Source: a virus
IMG/VR virus record: IMGVR_UViG_3300045049_000080
Span: 1-56,889 of that record
Length of the DNA stretch: 56,889 nucleotides
Reading direction: 5' to 3' (one strand)
Part shown: positions 1 through 8,546 of the stretch, piece after piece
Position numbering within the stretch: the first letter of the stretch is position 1
How the letters are laid out: every line of letters starts with the position of its first letter
The notes under the pieces: model-generated
What the model was told of the DNA's origin: nothing
The model's database searches: none
What the model saw: only the letters and a program-made list of their open reading frames with translations
Position numbers and translations under genes: made by a program

Positions 1-2
1 GA

Positions 3-2285
3 CAGGTTGTCGCCAGCTTGCCATCGGGTACGCCGGTCTATAGCTGCGGCTATATGTTCGGCTCGCGCAACGTCTACAAGTTCCAGGCGACTGACACCTA
101 TGTCATCCCCATCGATCCGACGACGCTGGCGAACACCAACCTGATTGTTGCTGGCGCGACCATCACGGGGGCAAGCTCCACGGACACCGCGACCGTGGTC
201 AGCTACACGAAGGATCGCATCTACGTCACCAACCCGCAGCACAGCAGCGCGTTCAGTTGGACCGTCTTCACCCAGGGCGAGAACCTGCAGATCGGTGGCA
301 CCACGGTAGCTGCAGCTCTGCCGAACTATGTCCCCGGCACAACGCGGGCGATGGGCACATATCCGTTCCCGGGGCTGCGGATGCAGGACGGCATCTTTGA
401 CGGCAACAAGCTGAACCAGACCGCAGCGATGCGATGGGAGCACATCACCGAGATTGACTGGGTGGCTTCTGACTCCTGGGTCAGCGACATTTGGGTCAAG
501 AGCGCTGCCGGCGAAGGGATGCTGGTGGGCGGTCGTGATGGGCACATCCGCAACTACAAGGCCACCGACTTGCAGGGCAACGGTCTGCACTTCGGTGACG
601 TGGATACGGTCACGGGCTGCTGGGACTGGACCGTTGACGGCGTAGACATCAACGGCGCCGCCAAAGACTCTTCGATGGGCCACAACGATGGCTGCGTGAC
701 CTACTCTAACAACACGCGGAACATTCGAGGCAGCAACGCTGTCTTCGCGAACGCTGGCGGCTCCGGGAACACGGTGGCTGTTGCGATCGGCGGCATCAAC
801 TCCTACGACAACTCCGAAACGAGCTGGGTCAACTGGAAGGCCTACAACTGCGTTGGCGGCCCGTACTCCGTCAACCCGCCGACGACCGATCCGCGCGATT
901 CGGCCGCAAAGTGGGCCAAGCTGTATGACGTTCACTTCGCTCACTACCACGCTTACAACTGCGGAACCCTGGGGCAGTTCGGCGGCAATTACAGCGGGGA
1001 TAACGCAGCCCAAAGCATCATCGAGGACTGCTCGCTGACGGATGGGTATCTCTATGAGACTGTCATCGCATACGGGCCATTCCGACGCTGCAAAGTCTCT
1101 GGCCACAAGCACTACAGCCTGCTCGGCTTTGGATCTACCCCTGCTGCGCAGATCCGAGGGTTGATCGACTCTTCTACCGAGATCGAGGTTACTGACGAGA
1201 CGACTGGCAGCGGAAGCAACGGGCTGATTCGCTACGTTGGCACGCTCTGGGACAACTGCGACCTGAACAACACCGCACGCGGCGGTCAATACGGCATCGT
1301 CTGGGCGCAAATCAGCTCGTCGGCGACGGGAACCATCCTCTTCCGCTCGATCCGAAGCAGGTCTAACGCGATCGACAACTACCAGCAGGGGCATCTCTAC
1401 ACCGCCGGGCAGAACTTCGCATCTGCGCTGTACGGTGATATGGACCTCGACGATTCGACGACCGTCACCCGCTGGAGCCCGCCGCCCAACTACATCGGCA
1501 TGCAGGCCTTCAACCCGGCAACAAAGACTTCGCCCGGCTGGCTGCGTTTCCGTATGCCGCGCATCAGCCTCAACCGCTGCGCCCCGGCGGGCGGCTCAGG
1601 GGGCATCGTCAACTACACCGTCTCCGGCGCTGGCGTGGTGACGGGCGCGACCACAAACACCAACGGCTCGGGCTACACCGCTGGCACCTACTACCTTTGC
1701 ATTCCGAACACGGCAGGTAAGCCGGCGGTCATCAAGGCCGTTCTCTCGGGGACTGACCTCAGCACTGCGACCTACACCGTAGATGACGGGGGCTCTGGCT
1801 TCAGTGCTGGCGGCACACAGGCGTTCTCGTTCAGCGGCACCGTTCCGTTCCAGATCAATACGAGCCAGACGAACATCCTCGTCACCGAGCCGATGATCTC
1901 GACGAACGGTAACCGTCCGCCGTTCTCGATCGGCACAACGCAGACCAACGTCCGCATCCGCGGCGGCGACTATGACAACGCCGGCTGGTCGGTGCCCAAC
2001 GCAGGTCCGCGCTTCAAGGGTGGGTGGACCAATGGCAACCGGGCTCGTGCATCGCAGGCAGTGGGCGGCTCGCCCGTCACGTTCACCAACACGCTGGCAG
2101 ACGACGTGATTTTCATCGTTAGCGGGGGAACGGTGAGCGACATCTCGTTCTCTGCGACCAATGGCGGCACGTTTGACACGCTCTTCGCCGACACCAGCGC
2201 GCCGCGGACGGTGTTCTGCCCGTCGAACTCGCAGATGAAGATCACCTACACGGTCGCTCCCACGGTCATCCGTGAAGCGGTCTGA
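3..2285 (+). CDS. Tail spike/fibre-like beta-helix protein (5' truncated by window)
   Basis: The reading frame is open to the window edge, so the gene almost certainly starts upstream; the first internal start would be a TTG at 18 with no clear ribosome binding site. The 755 visible residues are rich in Gly, Ser, Thr and Asn, with many short polar strands such as NNTARGGQYG and YDNAGWS. This is the look of a right-handed parallel beta-helix receptor-binding or tail protein. A Gly-rich segment around residues 530-600 (NGSGYTAGTY and similar) resembles repeats found in phage tail proteins. No catalytic motif is recognised. It precedes the portal gene, so it belongs to the virion module; the exact role is inferred. 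Confidence 0.6.
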   Translation, partial: QVVASLPSGTPVYSCGYMFGSRNVYKFQATDTYVIPIDPTTLANTNLIVAGATITGASSTDTATVVSYTKDRIYVTNPQHSSAFSWTVFTQGENLQIGGTTVAAALPNYVPGTTRAMGTYPFPGLRMQDGIFDGNKLNQTAAMRWEHITEIDWVASDSWVSDIWVKSAAGEGMLVGGRDGHIRNYKATDLQGNGLHFGDVDTVTGCWDWTVDGVDINGAAKDSSMGHNDGCVTYSNNTRNIRGSNAVFANAGGSGNTVAVAIGGINSYDNSETSWVNWKAYNCVGGPYSVNPPTTDPRDSAAKWAKLYDVHFAHYHAYNCGTLGQFGGNYSGDNAAQSIIEDCSLTDGYLYETVIAYGPFRRCKVSGHKHYSLLGFGSTPAAQIRGLIDSSTEIEVTDETTGSGSNGLIRYVGTLWDNCDLNNTARGGQYGIVWAQISSSATGTILFRSIRSRSNAIDNYQQGHLYTAGQNFASALYGDMDLDDSTTVTRWSPPPNYIGMQAFNPATKTSPGWLRFRMPRISLNRCAPAGGSGGIVNYTVSGAGVVTGATTNTNGSGYTAGTYYLCIPNTAGKPAVIKAVLSGTDLSTATYTVDDGGSGFSAGGTQAFSFSGTVPFQINTSQTNILVTEPMISTNGNRPPFSIGTTQTNVRIRGGDYDNAGWSVPNAGPRFKGGWTNGNRARASQAVGGSPVTFTNTLADDVIFIVSGGTVSDISFSATNGGTFDTLFADTSAPRTVFCPSNSQMKITYTVAPTVIREAV

Positions 2286-2295
2286 GGAACAAGCC

Positions 2296-2529
2296 ATGAA
2301 GTTTTTGCAAGGCGACCGCGTGCAGATCGTCAACGCCGAGATTGGCGAGGTCATCGACGCCAAGGAGCGGCACGGCGGCTGGGACTACCTGGTGCGCTAC
2401 ACGGTTGGGGAGGGTCATTGGGTTCCCTCCGCCAGCGACCCGCAATCGCCGCAAGTCGATTGCTTCATTCCTCCGGAGCTGGTTGAGCACTGGTATCCCG
2501 AAGAGATGCTCAATTCGGAGGCTGTGTGA
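2296..2529 (+). CDS. Small conserved phage protein, unknown function
   Basis: This encodes 77 residues starting MKFLQGDRVQ. The ATG is preserved behind GAGGAAC, a good ribosome binding site; an upstream in-frame ATG at 2272 lies inside the previous gene and is less likely. The sequence (GDRVQIVNAEIGEVIDAKERHGGWDYLVRY in outline) looks like a small beta-barrel of the SH3/KOW kind, but I recognise no family. It lies between a tail gene and the portal gene and touches the next start codon. Confidence 0.6.
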   Translation: MKFLQGDRVQIVNAEIGEVIDAKERHGGWDYLVRYTVGEGHWVPSASDPQSPQVDCFIPPELVEHWYPEEMLNSEAV

Positions 2530-3065
2530 TGTTGCAGTACCCGCTCGCCCTCGACTTCTTCACGGCACTAGGGGGCTTCGCCGACTCGTGCCCGCGCACG
2601 TCTCCTCATGGACCCGGTTACTGCTACACCGGACCGACCATTCAGCTGCTCGACAACAACCTGGGCTTCGAGCAGCCTGCCAATGGCCTGTTGCAGATCA
2701 GCCTTTCGGCGCAGCCTGGAGAGAACGACAGTTACGTCAGTGGGAACGTTATCGTCCAGTTGTACGCGGTCAACGTTTTCAGCTCTGTAAACGCCACGCA
2801 GCTCGAACTGACCCCCGGCTTCCGGGAGATCGCTCACCGGACGATGCCTGTGAACAGCGGCGGCATTCAGCACGGCTTCGCGCCTGGCGGACCTACTCCA
2901 TCACTGCAGCCTTCGGAACTGGCGGCATTGGCTCTGGCTGCGAACTCAAATACGGGCGGCGTGTCCCTTGGGCTTCGCTTCTGGAACGACCCCAGCTGTC
3001 CTAACGCGGCAACGCTCAAGATCATCCAGTGGGCCGGTCGCCTGAGTCTGGGCCGCACGCACTGA
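2529..3065 (+). CDS. Hypothetical virion-module protein
   Basis: The 178-residue product starts at an ATG whose A is the last base of the previous stop (TGATG), a translational coupling arrangement; a GTG one codon earlier is the alternative. The composition, rich in Leu, Asn, Gly and Pro with few charges, suggests a folded beta-rich structural protein. No family is recognised. The position directly before the portal gene suggests a minor virion or head-tail role, which is inference only. Confidence 0.55.
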   Translation: MLQYPLALDFFTALGGFADSCPRTSPHGPGYCYTGPTIQLLDNNLGFEQPANGLLQISLSAQPGENDSYVSGNVIVQLYAVNVFSSVNATQLELTPGFREIAHRTMPVNSGGIQHGFAPGGPTPSLQPSELAALALAANSNTGGVSLGLRFWNDPSCPNAATLKIIQWAGRLSLGRTH

Positions 3066-3066
3066 A

Positions 3067-5817
3067 ATGGCTGTAGGCAACTCTGGCGTCGCGCGCAAGC
3101 GTGCCCAGCTGGGCACCGACCAAGAGCAGGAAGAGCGCGACCGCCATATCCCAGGCTTCAACTTCGGCGAACCCGAGGAGAACGAAGACGGCTCTGCGGA
3201 CATCCCGATCCCTGAGGATGACGACGCCCTGACCGAGCTGCCTGACGGCTCGGTTGAGGTGAAGCTCGAAGAGGAAGAAGAAGAGCCGGCCGACGAGGAC
3301 TTCTACGAGAACCTGGCCGAGCGGCTGGACGACACGGTTCTGTCGCGCCTATCCGCCGATCTCCTCGAATCGGTCGAACGTGACCGCGAGGCCCGCAAGA
3401 AGCGCGACGAACAGTACGCCGAGGGCATCAAGCGCACCGGTCTGGGCAACGAAGCCCCCGGCGGCGCGCAGTTCGATGGCGCCTCTCGTGCCGTGCATCC
3501 GGTGCTGGTTGAAGCCTGCATCGACTTCGCCGCCCGAGCGATCAAAGAGCTTCTCCCCGCTGAAGGCCCGGTCAAGACCAAGATCATCGGCGAGCAGAGC
3601 GAACCGAAGCTGCAGAAGGCCGAGCGCAAGCGTCAGTTCATGAACTGGCAGCTCACCTCCGATTCCCCGCGCGCTATTCGTGAGTACCGCAGGGAAATGG
3701 AGGTGGCTCTCACTCAGCTTCCGCTGGGTGGGTCGCAGTACGTCAAGTTCTGGCGCGATGAGCGTTGGAAGCGCACCCGTTGCGAGTTCGTGCCGATCGA
3801 TGACCTCCTGTTGCCGTTCGAGGCGACGGACCTCGCTTCGGCCACGCGGAAGACGCACGTCCAGAAGATCAACCGCGCGACGTTCGATGAGCGCGTGGCC
3901 TCCGGGATGTATCGGGAGATCCCGGTCGGCGAGCCGGTGTTGGGCGCGGAGGAGACGGCGGCAGAGCAAGCCTCGGCCAAGATCGAGGGCGTTGACGACC
4001 TGTCTTACAACGAGGACGGACTCCGGGTCGTCTATGAGTCGCAGATCCTCCTGAGCATCGAGGACGACAAGTACGCCAGCCATCCGGTGATGTCGTACAT
4101 CCTGACGGTGGACGAGCCGTCAGGGCAGGTTCTGTCTCTCCGTCGAAACTGGGAGCAGGACGACGAGCTTGGCTGCCCTCTGGATTGGATGGTGGAACTG
4201 CCGTTCATTCCGTGGCGTGGAGCGTATGCCATCGGCCTGGCGCACATCATCGGCTCCCTGAGCGGTGCGACGACCGGCGCCTTGCGGTCGTTGCTGGACT
4301 CGGCGCTGATGAACAACACCGCCACAGGGTTCATCCTTGAGGGCGGTCGGATGTCTGGGCAGAACACCCAAGCCCAAGTTGGAGAGCTGGCGCAAGTAAA
4401 GGGGCCTGTGAATATCGACGATATTCGCAAGCTCATAATGCCCAACCCGTTCAACCCGCCGAGCGAGACGCTGTTCAGTTTGCTCCAGTGGTTGACCGAG
4501 CAGGCCAAGGGCGTGGTAGCGACGGCAACCGAAAAGATCGCCGACGCCACGAGCCAGATGCCGGTTGGGACCGCGCTGGCCCTGATCGAGCAAGGCTCCA
4601 TCACCTTCTCGTCGATTCACACCCGTCTCCACGACGCGCAAAAGAAGGCGCTGGCGATCATCCATCGCCTCAACGCCAAGTATCTGGAGGACGAGGAGAC
4701 CGTTGAAGAGCTGGGCGAGCTGGTTGTTTCTCGGGCTGACTTCGAAGGCCCGATGGATGTTGAGCCAGTCTCGGACCCCAACATCTTCTCCGACGCCCAG
4801 CGGTACGCGCAGAACCAGGCGCTGCTGCAGCTTAAGGAGTCGGCGCCTCCTGGCCTGTTCAAAGATGACGAGGTTTACCGCCGCACACTTCGGACGCTTC
4901 GAATCCCCGACCCTGATGCGTTGCTGAACGCGCCGAAGGAGCCGCAGAAGCTCGACGCGGTGTCGGAGAACAAGCAGTCAGCCGACCCGCAGACTACTCT
5001 TAAGGCGTATAGCGGCCAGGACCACCTGTCGCATCTGAAATGCCACGTAGCGTTCATGACCTCGCCGATGCTGGGTGCGAATCCCCTGATCGGCGCGCAG
5101 TCACTGCCGAAGTTGCTGGCGCACTGCAACGAGCACATCCTCGCGCTGTACGAGATGCACGCCAAGGCGGCTCAGTCGGCGGCGGCGGCCATTCCTGGCG
5201 CTCAGACCGGCGACGCTGAGGCACTAGCCGAGCAACAGTTGGCGCAGATGCTGGGGCCGCTGATGCAGCACCTTCAGCAAGCCCAGCAGATGGCGCAGCA
5301 GTTCACGCAGCAGCCTCAAGACCCGAAGGTGCAGGCCGCGCAGATCAAGGCCAAGAGCGACCAGCAGATTGCCGCTGCCGAGACAGCGAAAGAGCAAGCC
5401 CAAGCAGCAGCCACGCAAGCCGCCGAACAGCGCATGGCGCAGTCCGACGCCGCAGACCATCAGTTGGCCGCGAACCAGCAGCAGATCGACGCCGCAAATG
5501 CCGAGAAGGATCGGCGGCTGGAGCAGTGGGAAACCTCTGTTGAGATGCAGACGGCTCGTGCCAACGCCGAAGCCGCCGCTCTACAGGCGCACTTGGATCG
5601 TGCGCTCAAGGCGCATATCGAAGACAGCAACAAGCGCCAAGAGGACTACATGGCGCGACTCAACGGCCAGATCGAAGCCGTTTTGACCGCGCTCAAAGCG
5701 CAATTGGCGCCTCAGCCTGCCGAGCAGGAAGTGCGCAACATCCCCGAAGGAAACGACGATGAGCAAGGCAATCAACCTGCACAAGAAGCTGGCGATGGGG
5801 GCAACCCAGGTCAGTGA
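3067..5817 (+). CDS. Portal protein
   Basis: The 916-residue protein matches the large portal proteins of podoviruses: a very acidic N-terminal tail (residues about 35-85), then the conserved stretch around FDGASRAVHPVLVEACIDFA and AAIKELLP-type residues at about 135-165, and a long central domain with MNNTATGFILEGG. The C-terminal third (about 690-880) is an Ala/Gln-rich coiled coil, as in the barrel domain of P22-type portals. A dodecameric portal would sit at the capsid vertex and be the docking point for terminase and neck. It starts one base after the previous stop. The family call is from memory of podovirus portals, and no search was run. Confidence 0.85.
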   Translation: MAVGNSGVARKRAQLGTDQEQEERDRHIPGFNFGEPEENEDGSADIPIPEDDDALTELPDGSVEVKLEEEEEEPADEDFYENLAERLDDTVLSRLSADLLESVERDREARKKRDEQYAEGIKRTGLGNEAPGGAQFDGASRAVHPVLVEACIDFAARAIKELLPAEGPVKTKIIGEQSEPKLQKAERKRQFMNWQLTSDSPRAIREYRREMEVALTQLPLGGSQYVKFWRDERWKRTRCEFVPIDDLLLPFEATDLASATRKTHVQKINRATFDERVASGMYREIPVGEPVLGAEETAAEQASAKIEGVDDLSYNEDGLRVVYESQILLSIEDDKYASHPVMSYILTVDEPSGQVLSLRRNWEQDDELGCPLDWMVELPFIPWRGAYAIGLAHIIGSLSGATTGALRSLLDSALMNNTATGFILEGGRMSGQNTQAQVGELAQVKGPVNIDDIRKLIMPNPFNPPSETLFSLLQWLTEQAKGVVATATEKIADATSQMPVGTALALIEQGSITFSSIHTRLHDAQKKALAIIHRLNAKYLEDEETVEELGELVVSRADFEGPMDVEPVSDPNIFSDAQRYAQNQALLQLKESAPPGLFKDDEVYRRTLRTLRIPDPDALLNAPKEPQKLDAVSENKQSADPQTTLKAYSGQDHLSHLKCHVAFMTSPMLGANPLIGAQSLPKLLAHCNEHILALYEMHAKAAQSAAAAIPGAQTGDAEALAEQQLAQMLGPLMQHLQQAQQMAQQFTQQPQDPKVQAAQIKAKSDQQIAAAETAKEQAQAAATQAAEQRMAQSDAADHQLAANQQQIDAANAEKDRRLEQWETSVEMQTARANAEAAALQAHLDRALKAHIEDSNKRQEDYMARLNGQIEAVLTALKAQLAPQPAEQEVRNIPEGNDDEQGNQPAQEAGDGGNPGQ

Positions 5818-6004
5818 GTACAAGCGCGGCGGCGCGGTCGTCAAGGGCTATGCCCGTGGCGGCTCGGTGAGCAAGGGCACGGTCGGCTCTTCGGTGCCAG
5901 CCATCGCCGTGACCCCGAGCGGTCGGGCGGCAAACCCCCTGACCGCTGCCAAGCAGACCAACGGCATTCCGGGCCTGAAGCGTGGTGGCTCCGTCAAGAA
6001 GTGA
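5759..6004 (+). CDS. Small basic Gly-rich protein overlapping the portal 3' end
   Basis: The 81-residue product begins in a second frame inside the last 59 bases of the portal gene, behind a good GAAGGA ribosome binding site. It is basic and Gly-rich, with repeats of the form YARGGSV, YKRGGAV and KRGGSVKK. The same GYAxGGSV motif occurs in the large virion protein encoded at 23516. Small proteins of this look often follow portals in podoviruses. The function is unknown; virion or DNA association is inferred. Confidence 0.6.
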   Translation: MSKAINLHKKLAMGATQVSEYKRGGAVVKGYARGGSVSKGTVGSSVPAIAVTPSGRAANPLTAAKQTNGIPGLKRGGSVKK

Positions 6005-6179
6005 CCGAAAGCTCCTCAGCGTCGAGGCTGTGAGGCGCCGGCTCTTGGAAGAGCAACAGGCGCTTCAGCGCGATGTGTGGGGCTCCAAGGACTGGCATGC
6101 CTTCCAGGCGATGGCCGCCCAGTATCAGCTTGTCGAATCCCTGTTGAACGAACTCGCCGTGAACGGCGAAGAGGATTGA
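5982..6179 (+). CDS. Small helical protein, unknown function
   Basis: The frame gives 65 residues from a GTG at 5982, overlapping the previous gene by 23 bases; a later GTG at 6030 is an alternative start. The product is mostly predicted helix (VEAVRRRLLEEQQALQRD, QYQLVESLLNEL). Nothing identifies a family. Tight packing between two head-module genes supports it being real. Confidence 0.45.
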   Translation: MVAPSRSDRKLLSVEAVRRRLLEEQQALQRDVWGSKDWHAFQAMAAQYQLVESLLNELAVNGEED

Positions 6180-6181
6180 GT

Positions 6182-6577
6182 ATGTGGTTCAAGATCACGT
6201 GGCCCTCAGGCTTGGTGACGCACGAGGCGTCGGAGGCTATGAGCCGGGAAGCTCTGGCGATGGAACGCTGGGGCAAGAACACGCTGGAGGAGGTGGAAGC
6301 CTTCGGCGTGAAGATCGAGCACGCGGCACACGAAGAACTCGTGAGCCTGGGCCTCGTCCATGCCGATGCGCCTGTTGCCGATGCTGCGCCTGCCGAAACG
6401 CCGGTTCCCACGCTGGACACGGACGCCATCGTAGAGACGGTGCCGACTTCGCCGACCCCCGAGCCGACCGAATCGACGCAATCGGCCCCTGAGACCGAAA
6501 CCAAGGTCTACAGCGACGGTTCCAGCGCCACCGGCCCTGGGCCTCTGCCCGATCAGTCGCCGGAACAGCAAAGGTAA
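6182..6577 (+). CDS. Hypothetical protein with disordered acidic tail
   Basis: The start ATG lies two bases after the previous stop and gives MWFKITWPSG and a 131-residue product; the longer upstream frame overlaps the preceding gene and is rejected. Residues 1-60 look folded, whereas residues 60-131 are a Pro/Thr/Glu-rich tail of low complexity. Function unknown; it is part of the head-assembly run of genes. Confidence 0.55.
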   Translation: MWFKITWPSGLVTHEASEAMSREALAMERWGKNTLEEVEAFGVKIEHAAHEELVSLGLVHADAPVADAAPAETPVPTLDTDAIVETVPTSPTPEPTESTQSAPETETKVYSDGSSATGPGPLPDQSPEQQR

Positions 6578-6582
6578 GCGCA

Positions 6583-6975
6583 TTGCGACCTGTGGGCGCA
6601 TCCTTGTGGCTTGATACAGACCTGATTACGGGGCCGTATCTCGCTCTTTGCAGAACGGAAGCGGAATACCTTGAGTGCACTAGGTATCTGAAAGTCTCCG
6701 ACCCACCTCCGTTCCTAAATCCAAAGGCCAACGCGACTACGCACACCTTCCAGTGCGAGTCGTTCCCTCAGTTCGCGTGCGTCGTGTGTTTGGGCAGCGT
6801 GGCGGAGGGCATCACCGGCTTGCAGGTGGCGGCACTGCTGGTGCACGAGGCGGTGCATGTGTGGCAGCTATTCCGCGAAAGCATCGGAGAACACGGGCCA
6901 TCGAAGGAATTCGAGGCGTACTCGATACAAGCAATCTCGCAGCGCTTGATGGAGCGCTATAGAGACTCACTCTGA
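6583..6975 (+). CDS. HEXXH-motif protein (putative gluzincin-like metallopeptidase)
   Basis: The 130-residue product starts at a TTG behind AAGGTAAG. It contains HEAVH at residues 88-92 in the hydrophobic context ALLVHEAVHVWQ, and a downstream acidic helix EFEAYSIQ at 109-116. This is the zinc-binding HEXXH plus distant Glu arrangement of gluzincins and minigluzincins, and small proteins with this motif occur in phage head modules. What it cleaves, if anything, is not shown. Its gene is the last before a rho-independent terminator. The motif is plain in the sequence; peptidase activity is inferred. Confidence 0.65.
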   Translation: MRPVGASLWLDTDLITGPYLALCRTEAEYLECTRYLKVSDPPPFLNPKANATTHTFQCESFPQFACVVCLGSVAEGITGLQVAALLVHEAVHVWQLFRESIGEHGPSKEFEAYSIQAISQRLMERYRDSL

Positions 6976-6993
6976 CCCCTCAACCCCCAACCC

Positions 6994-7017
6994 AGCCGCC
7001 CTTGAGGCGGCTTTTTC
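6994..7017 (+). terminator. Rho-independent terminator upstream of GroES-like gene
   Basis: A perfect 7-bp stem AGCCGCC/GGCGGCT with a 5-base loop is followed by a run of T. It closes the portal-to-HEXXH group. Confidence 0.85.
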
Positions 7018-7021
7018 ATTT

Positions 7022-7491
7022 CTAGGAACCGAAATGGCTTCTGACGGCTTTGACGCCACCCTGATCCAAGACATGGACTTGGCCTTCCCGAGTGTTGACC
7101 CTGGCATCGAGCCGCTGGGCGCGCGGGTGCTTGTCCAACTGCGCCGCCTCGGCAGCAAGACCAAGAGCGGCATCGTCCTCGTGGAAGACACGAAGGAGAC
7201 GGCGAAGTGGAACAACCAAGTCGCCAAGGTCGTTAAGGTCGGTCCGCTGGCCTTCCGCAATCGTGATACTGGGGACCCTTGGAAGGAGGGAGCCTGGGTC
7301 AAGGAAGGTGAGTACGTGCGCGTCCCCCGTTGGGGCGGTGATCGCGTGGAAGTCCCGGTCAAGCAAGCCGGCGTCGCCGAGAGCGAGCCGGTCACGTTCG
7401 TGGTGTTCAACGACCACGAGTTGATTACGAAGGTCACGGGCGATCCGCTGGAGCAGCGGGTTTACGTCCTCTGACGCTTCAAGGTTCCTAG
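7022..7491. repeat. 9-bp inverted repeat flanking the GroES-like gene
   Basis: CTAGGAACC at 7022-7030 recurs exactly inverted as GGTTCCTAG at 7483-7491, on either side of the coding sequence. A third, direct copy (CTAGGAAC) sits at 9117-9124 before another structural gene. The first and third copies provide the AGGAA ribosome binding site; the inverted one has no such role. Confidence 0.6.
7034..7474 (+). CDS. GroES-like co-chaperonin (Cpn10 family)
   Basis: The 146-residue product has the Cpn10 pattern: PLGARVLVQLRRL (GroES start), SGIVLVEDTKE (mobile loop followed by a strand), VAKVVKVGPLAF (the V.AVGPG region), WVKEGEYVRVPRWGG (G..V.. strand) and a C-terminal VFNDHELITKV matching the GroES ending. 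Phage co-chaperonins such as T4 gp31 replace host GroES to help GroEL fold the capsid protein; the location just before scaffold and capsid genes fits that role. No GroEL gene is present, so it would act on host GroEL. It is a single-gene cassette with a terminator on each side. The family call is strong, the client protein is inferred. Confidence 0.8.
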   Translation: MASDGFDATLIQDMDLAFPSVDPGIEPLGARVLVQLRRLGSKTKSGIVLVEDTKETAKWNNQVAKVVKVGPLAFRNRDTGDPWKEGAWVKEGEYVRVPRWGGDRVEVPVKQAGVAESEPVTFVVFNDHELITKVTGDPLEQRVYVL

Positions 7492-7494
7492 CCA

Positions 7495-7517
7495 AGCCGC
7501 CTACGGGCGGCTTTTTC
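7495..7517 (+). terminator. Rho-independent terminator after GroES-like gene
   Basis: A stem AGCCGCC/GGCGGCT with a short loop is followed by TTTTT. The stem sequence is the same as in the terminator before the gene. Confidence 0.85.
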
Positions 7518-7542
7518 TTTGCCCACTCGAAAGGACGCCGGA

Positions 7543-8535
7543 ATGGCCGTCGAAGACATTGACATCCGAGAGGAAGACGACGGCTCTGCCGTTGTCCACG
7601 ACCCGAACGACAAGAACACTCCGCCTGAAGCGGCGGAGCAGCACGAAGAACACGAAGACGAAGACGGCCACGAACAGCCGTCCGCCGAAGAAGCGCAGGC
7701 ACAGGCCGACGAAGAGGCCGCCGCACAGAACGACGACGAGCGCGAGGCGATCCGCCAGCGCCGCCGTGAAGAGCGCAAGCAGAAGAAGGAACACCAGAAG
7801 CGCCTCGTTGAAGACCTCCGCGCCGAGCTGGACGCCGAGCGTCGCCAGCGCATGGAGATGGCGCAGCGACTGGCGGCGGTGGAGCAGAAAAACAGCGCTA
7901 CCGATCTTGCCGCGATCGATGCGGCCGCCCAACAGTGGGAGCAGGCCGAGCGGATTCTGAAGAACCAAATGGCCGAGGCGATCCAGACGCAGAACGGCGC
8001 CGCCATGGCCGAGCTGACAGACCGCCTCTATGCGGCGAAGCGCGAGCGCGAGCGTCTTGCCAACGTCAAACAGACCTTCACGCAACGCCAATCTGCACCT
8101 CCTCCGCTTGACGCGGCTGCTCAAGCGCTCGCGATGAGTTGGATGCAAAAGTACACCTGGTTCCGTCCGGGGGCGGATGACTTCGAAAGCCAAGTGGTCG
8201 GACTGATTGACCGCGAAGTTGCGCGGGAGGGCTTTGACCCGCGCACCCAGACCTATTGGGACGAGATCGACCGCCGCATAGCGCAGCGATTGCCGAATCG
8301 GTCTCGCCCCGCGCCGGCCCAGCCCGGCAACAACACGCAAACCCAAAGGCCAGCACGGACCCCCGTGGCAGGCGGCAGCCGAGACAGCGGAGCGCAAAGC
8401 CCCGGCACGTATCGCCTGTCCGCAGAACGAGTCCAGGCCTTGAAAGACGCGGGCATGTGGGACGACCCCAAGGCCCGCGCCGACGCCATCGCGCGATTCC
8501 GTGACTACGACCGCAAGAACGCAGGTTCTCGCTGA
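7543..8535 (+). CDS. Scaffold-like head assembly protein
   Basis: The product is 330 residues starting MAVEDIDIRE behind an AAAGGA ribosome binding site; a start 8 codons upstream lies in the terminator region. It has an acidic disordered N-terminus (about 1-60), a long charged coiled coil (about 60-170, including RREERKQKKEHQKR), a Pro/Arg linker, and a C-terminal helical segment ending in LSAERVQALKDAGMWDDP and related residues. This architecture and its place between portal and major capsid genes are those of internal scaffolding proteins. No protease is attached. Confidence 0.7.
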   Translation: MAVEDIDIREEDDGSAVVHDPNDKNTPPEAAEQHEEHEDEDGHEQPSAEEAQAQADEEAAAQNDDEREAIRQRRREERKQKKEHQKRLVEDLRAELDAERRQRMEMAQRLAAVEQKNSATDLAAIDAAAQQWEQAERILKNQMAEAIQTQNGAAMAELTDRLYAAKRERERLANVKQTFTQRQSAPPPLDAAAQALAMSWMQKYTWFRPGADDFESQVVGLIDREVAREGFDPRTQTYWDEIDRRIAQRLPNRSRPAPAQPGNNTQTQRPARTPVAGGSRDSGAQSPGTYRLSAERVQALKDAGMWDDPKARADAIARFRDYDRKNAGSR

Positions 8536-8546
8536 AAGGAAAACCC

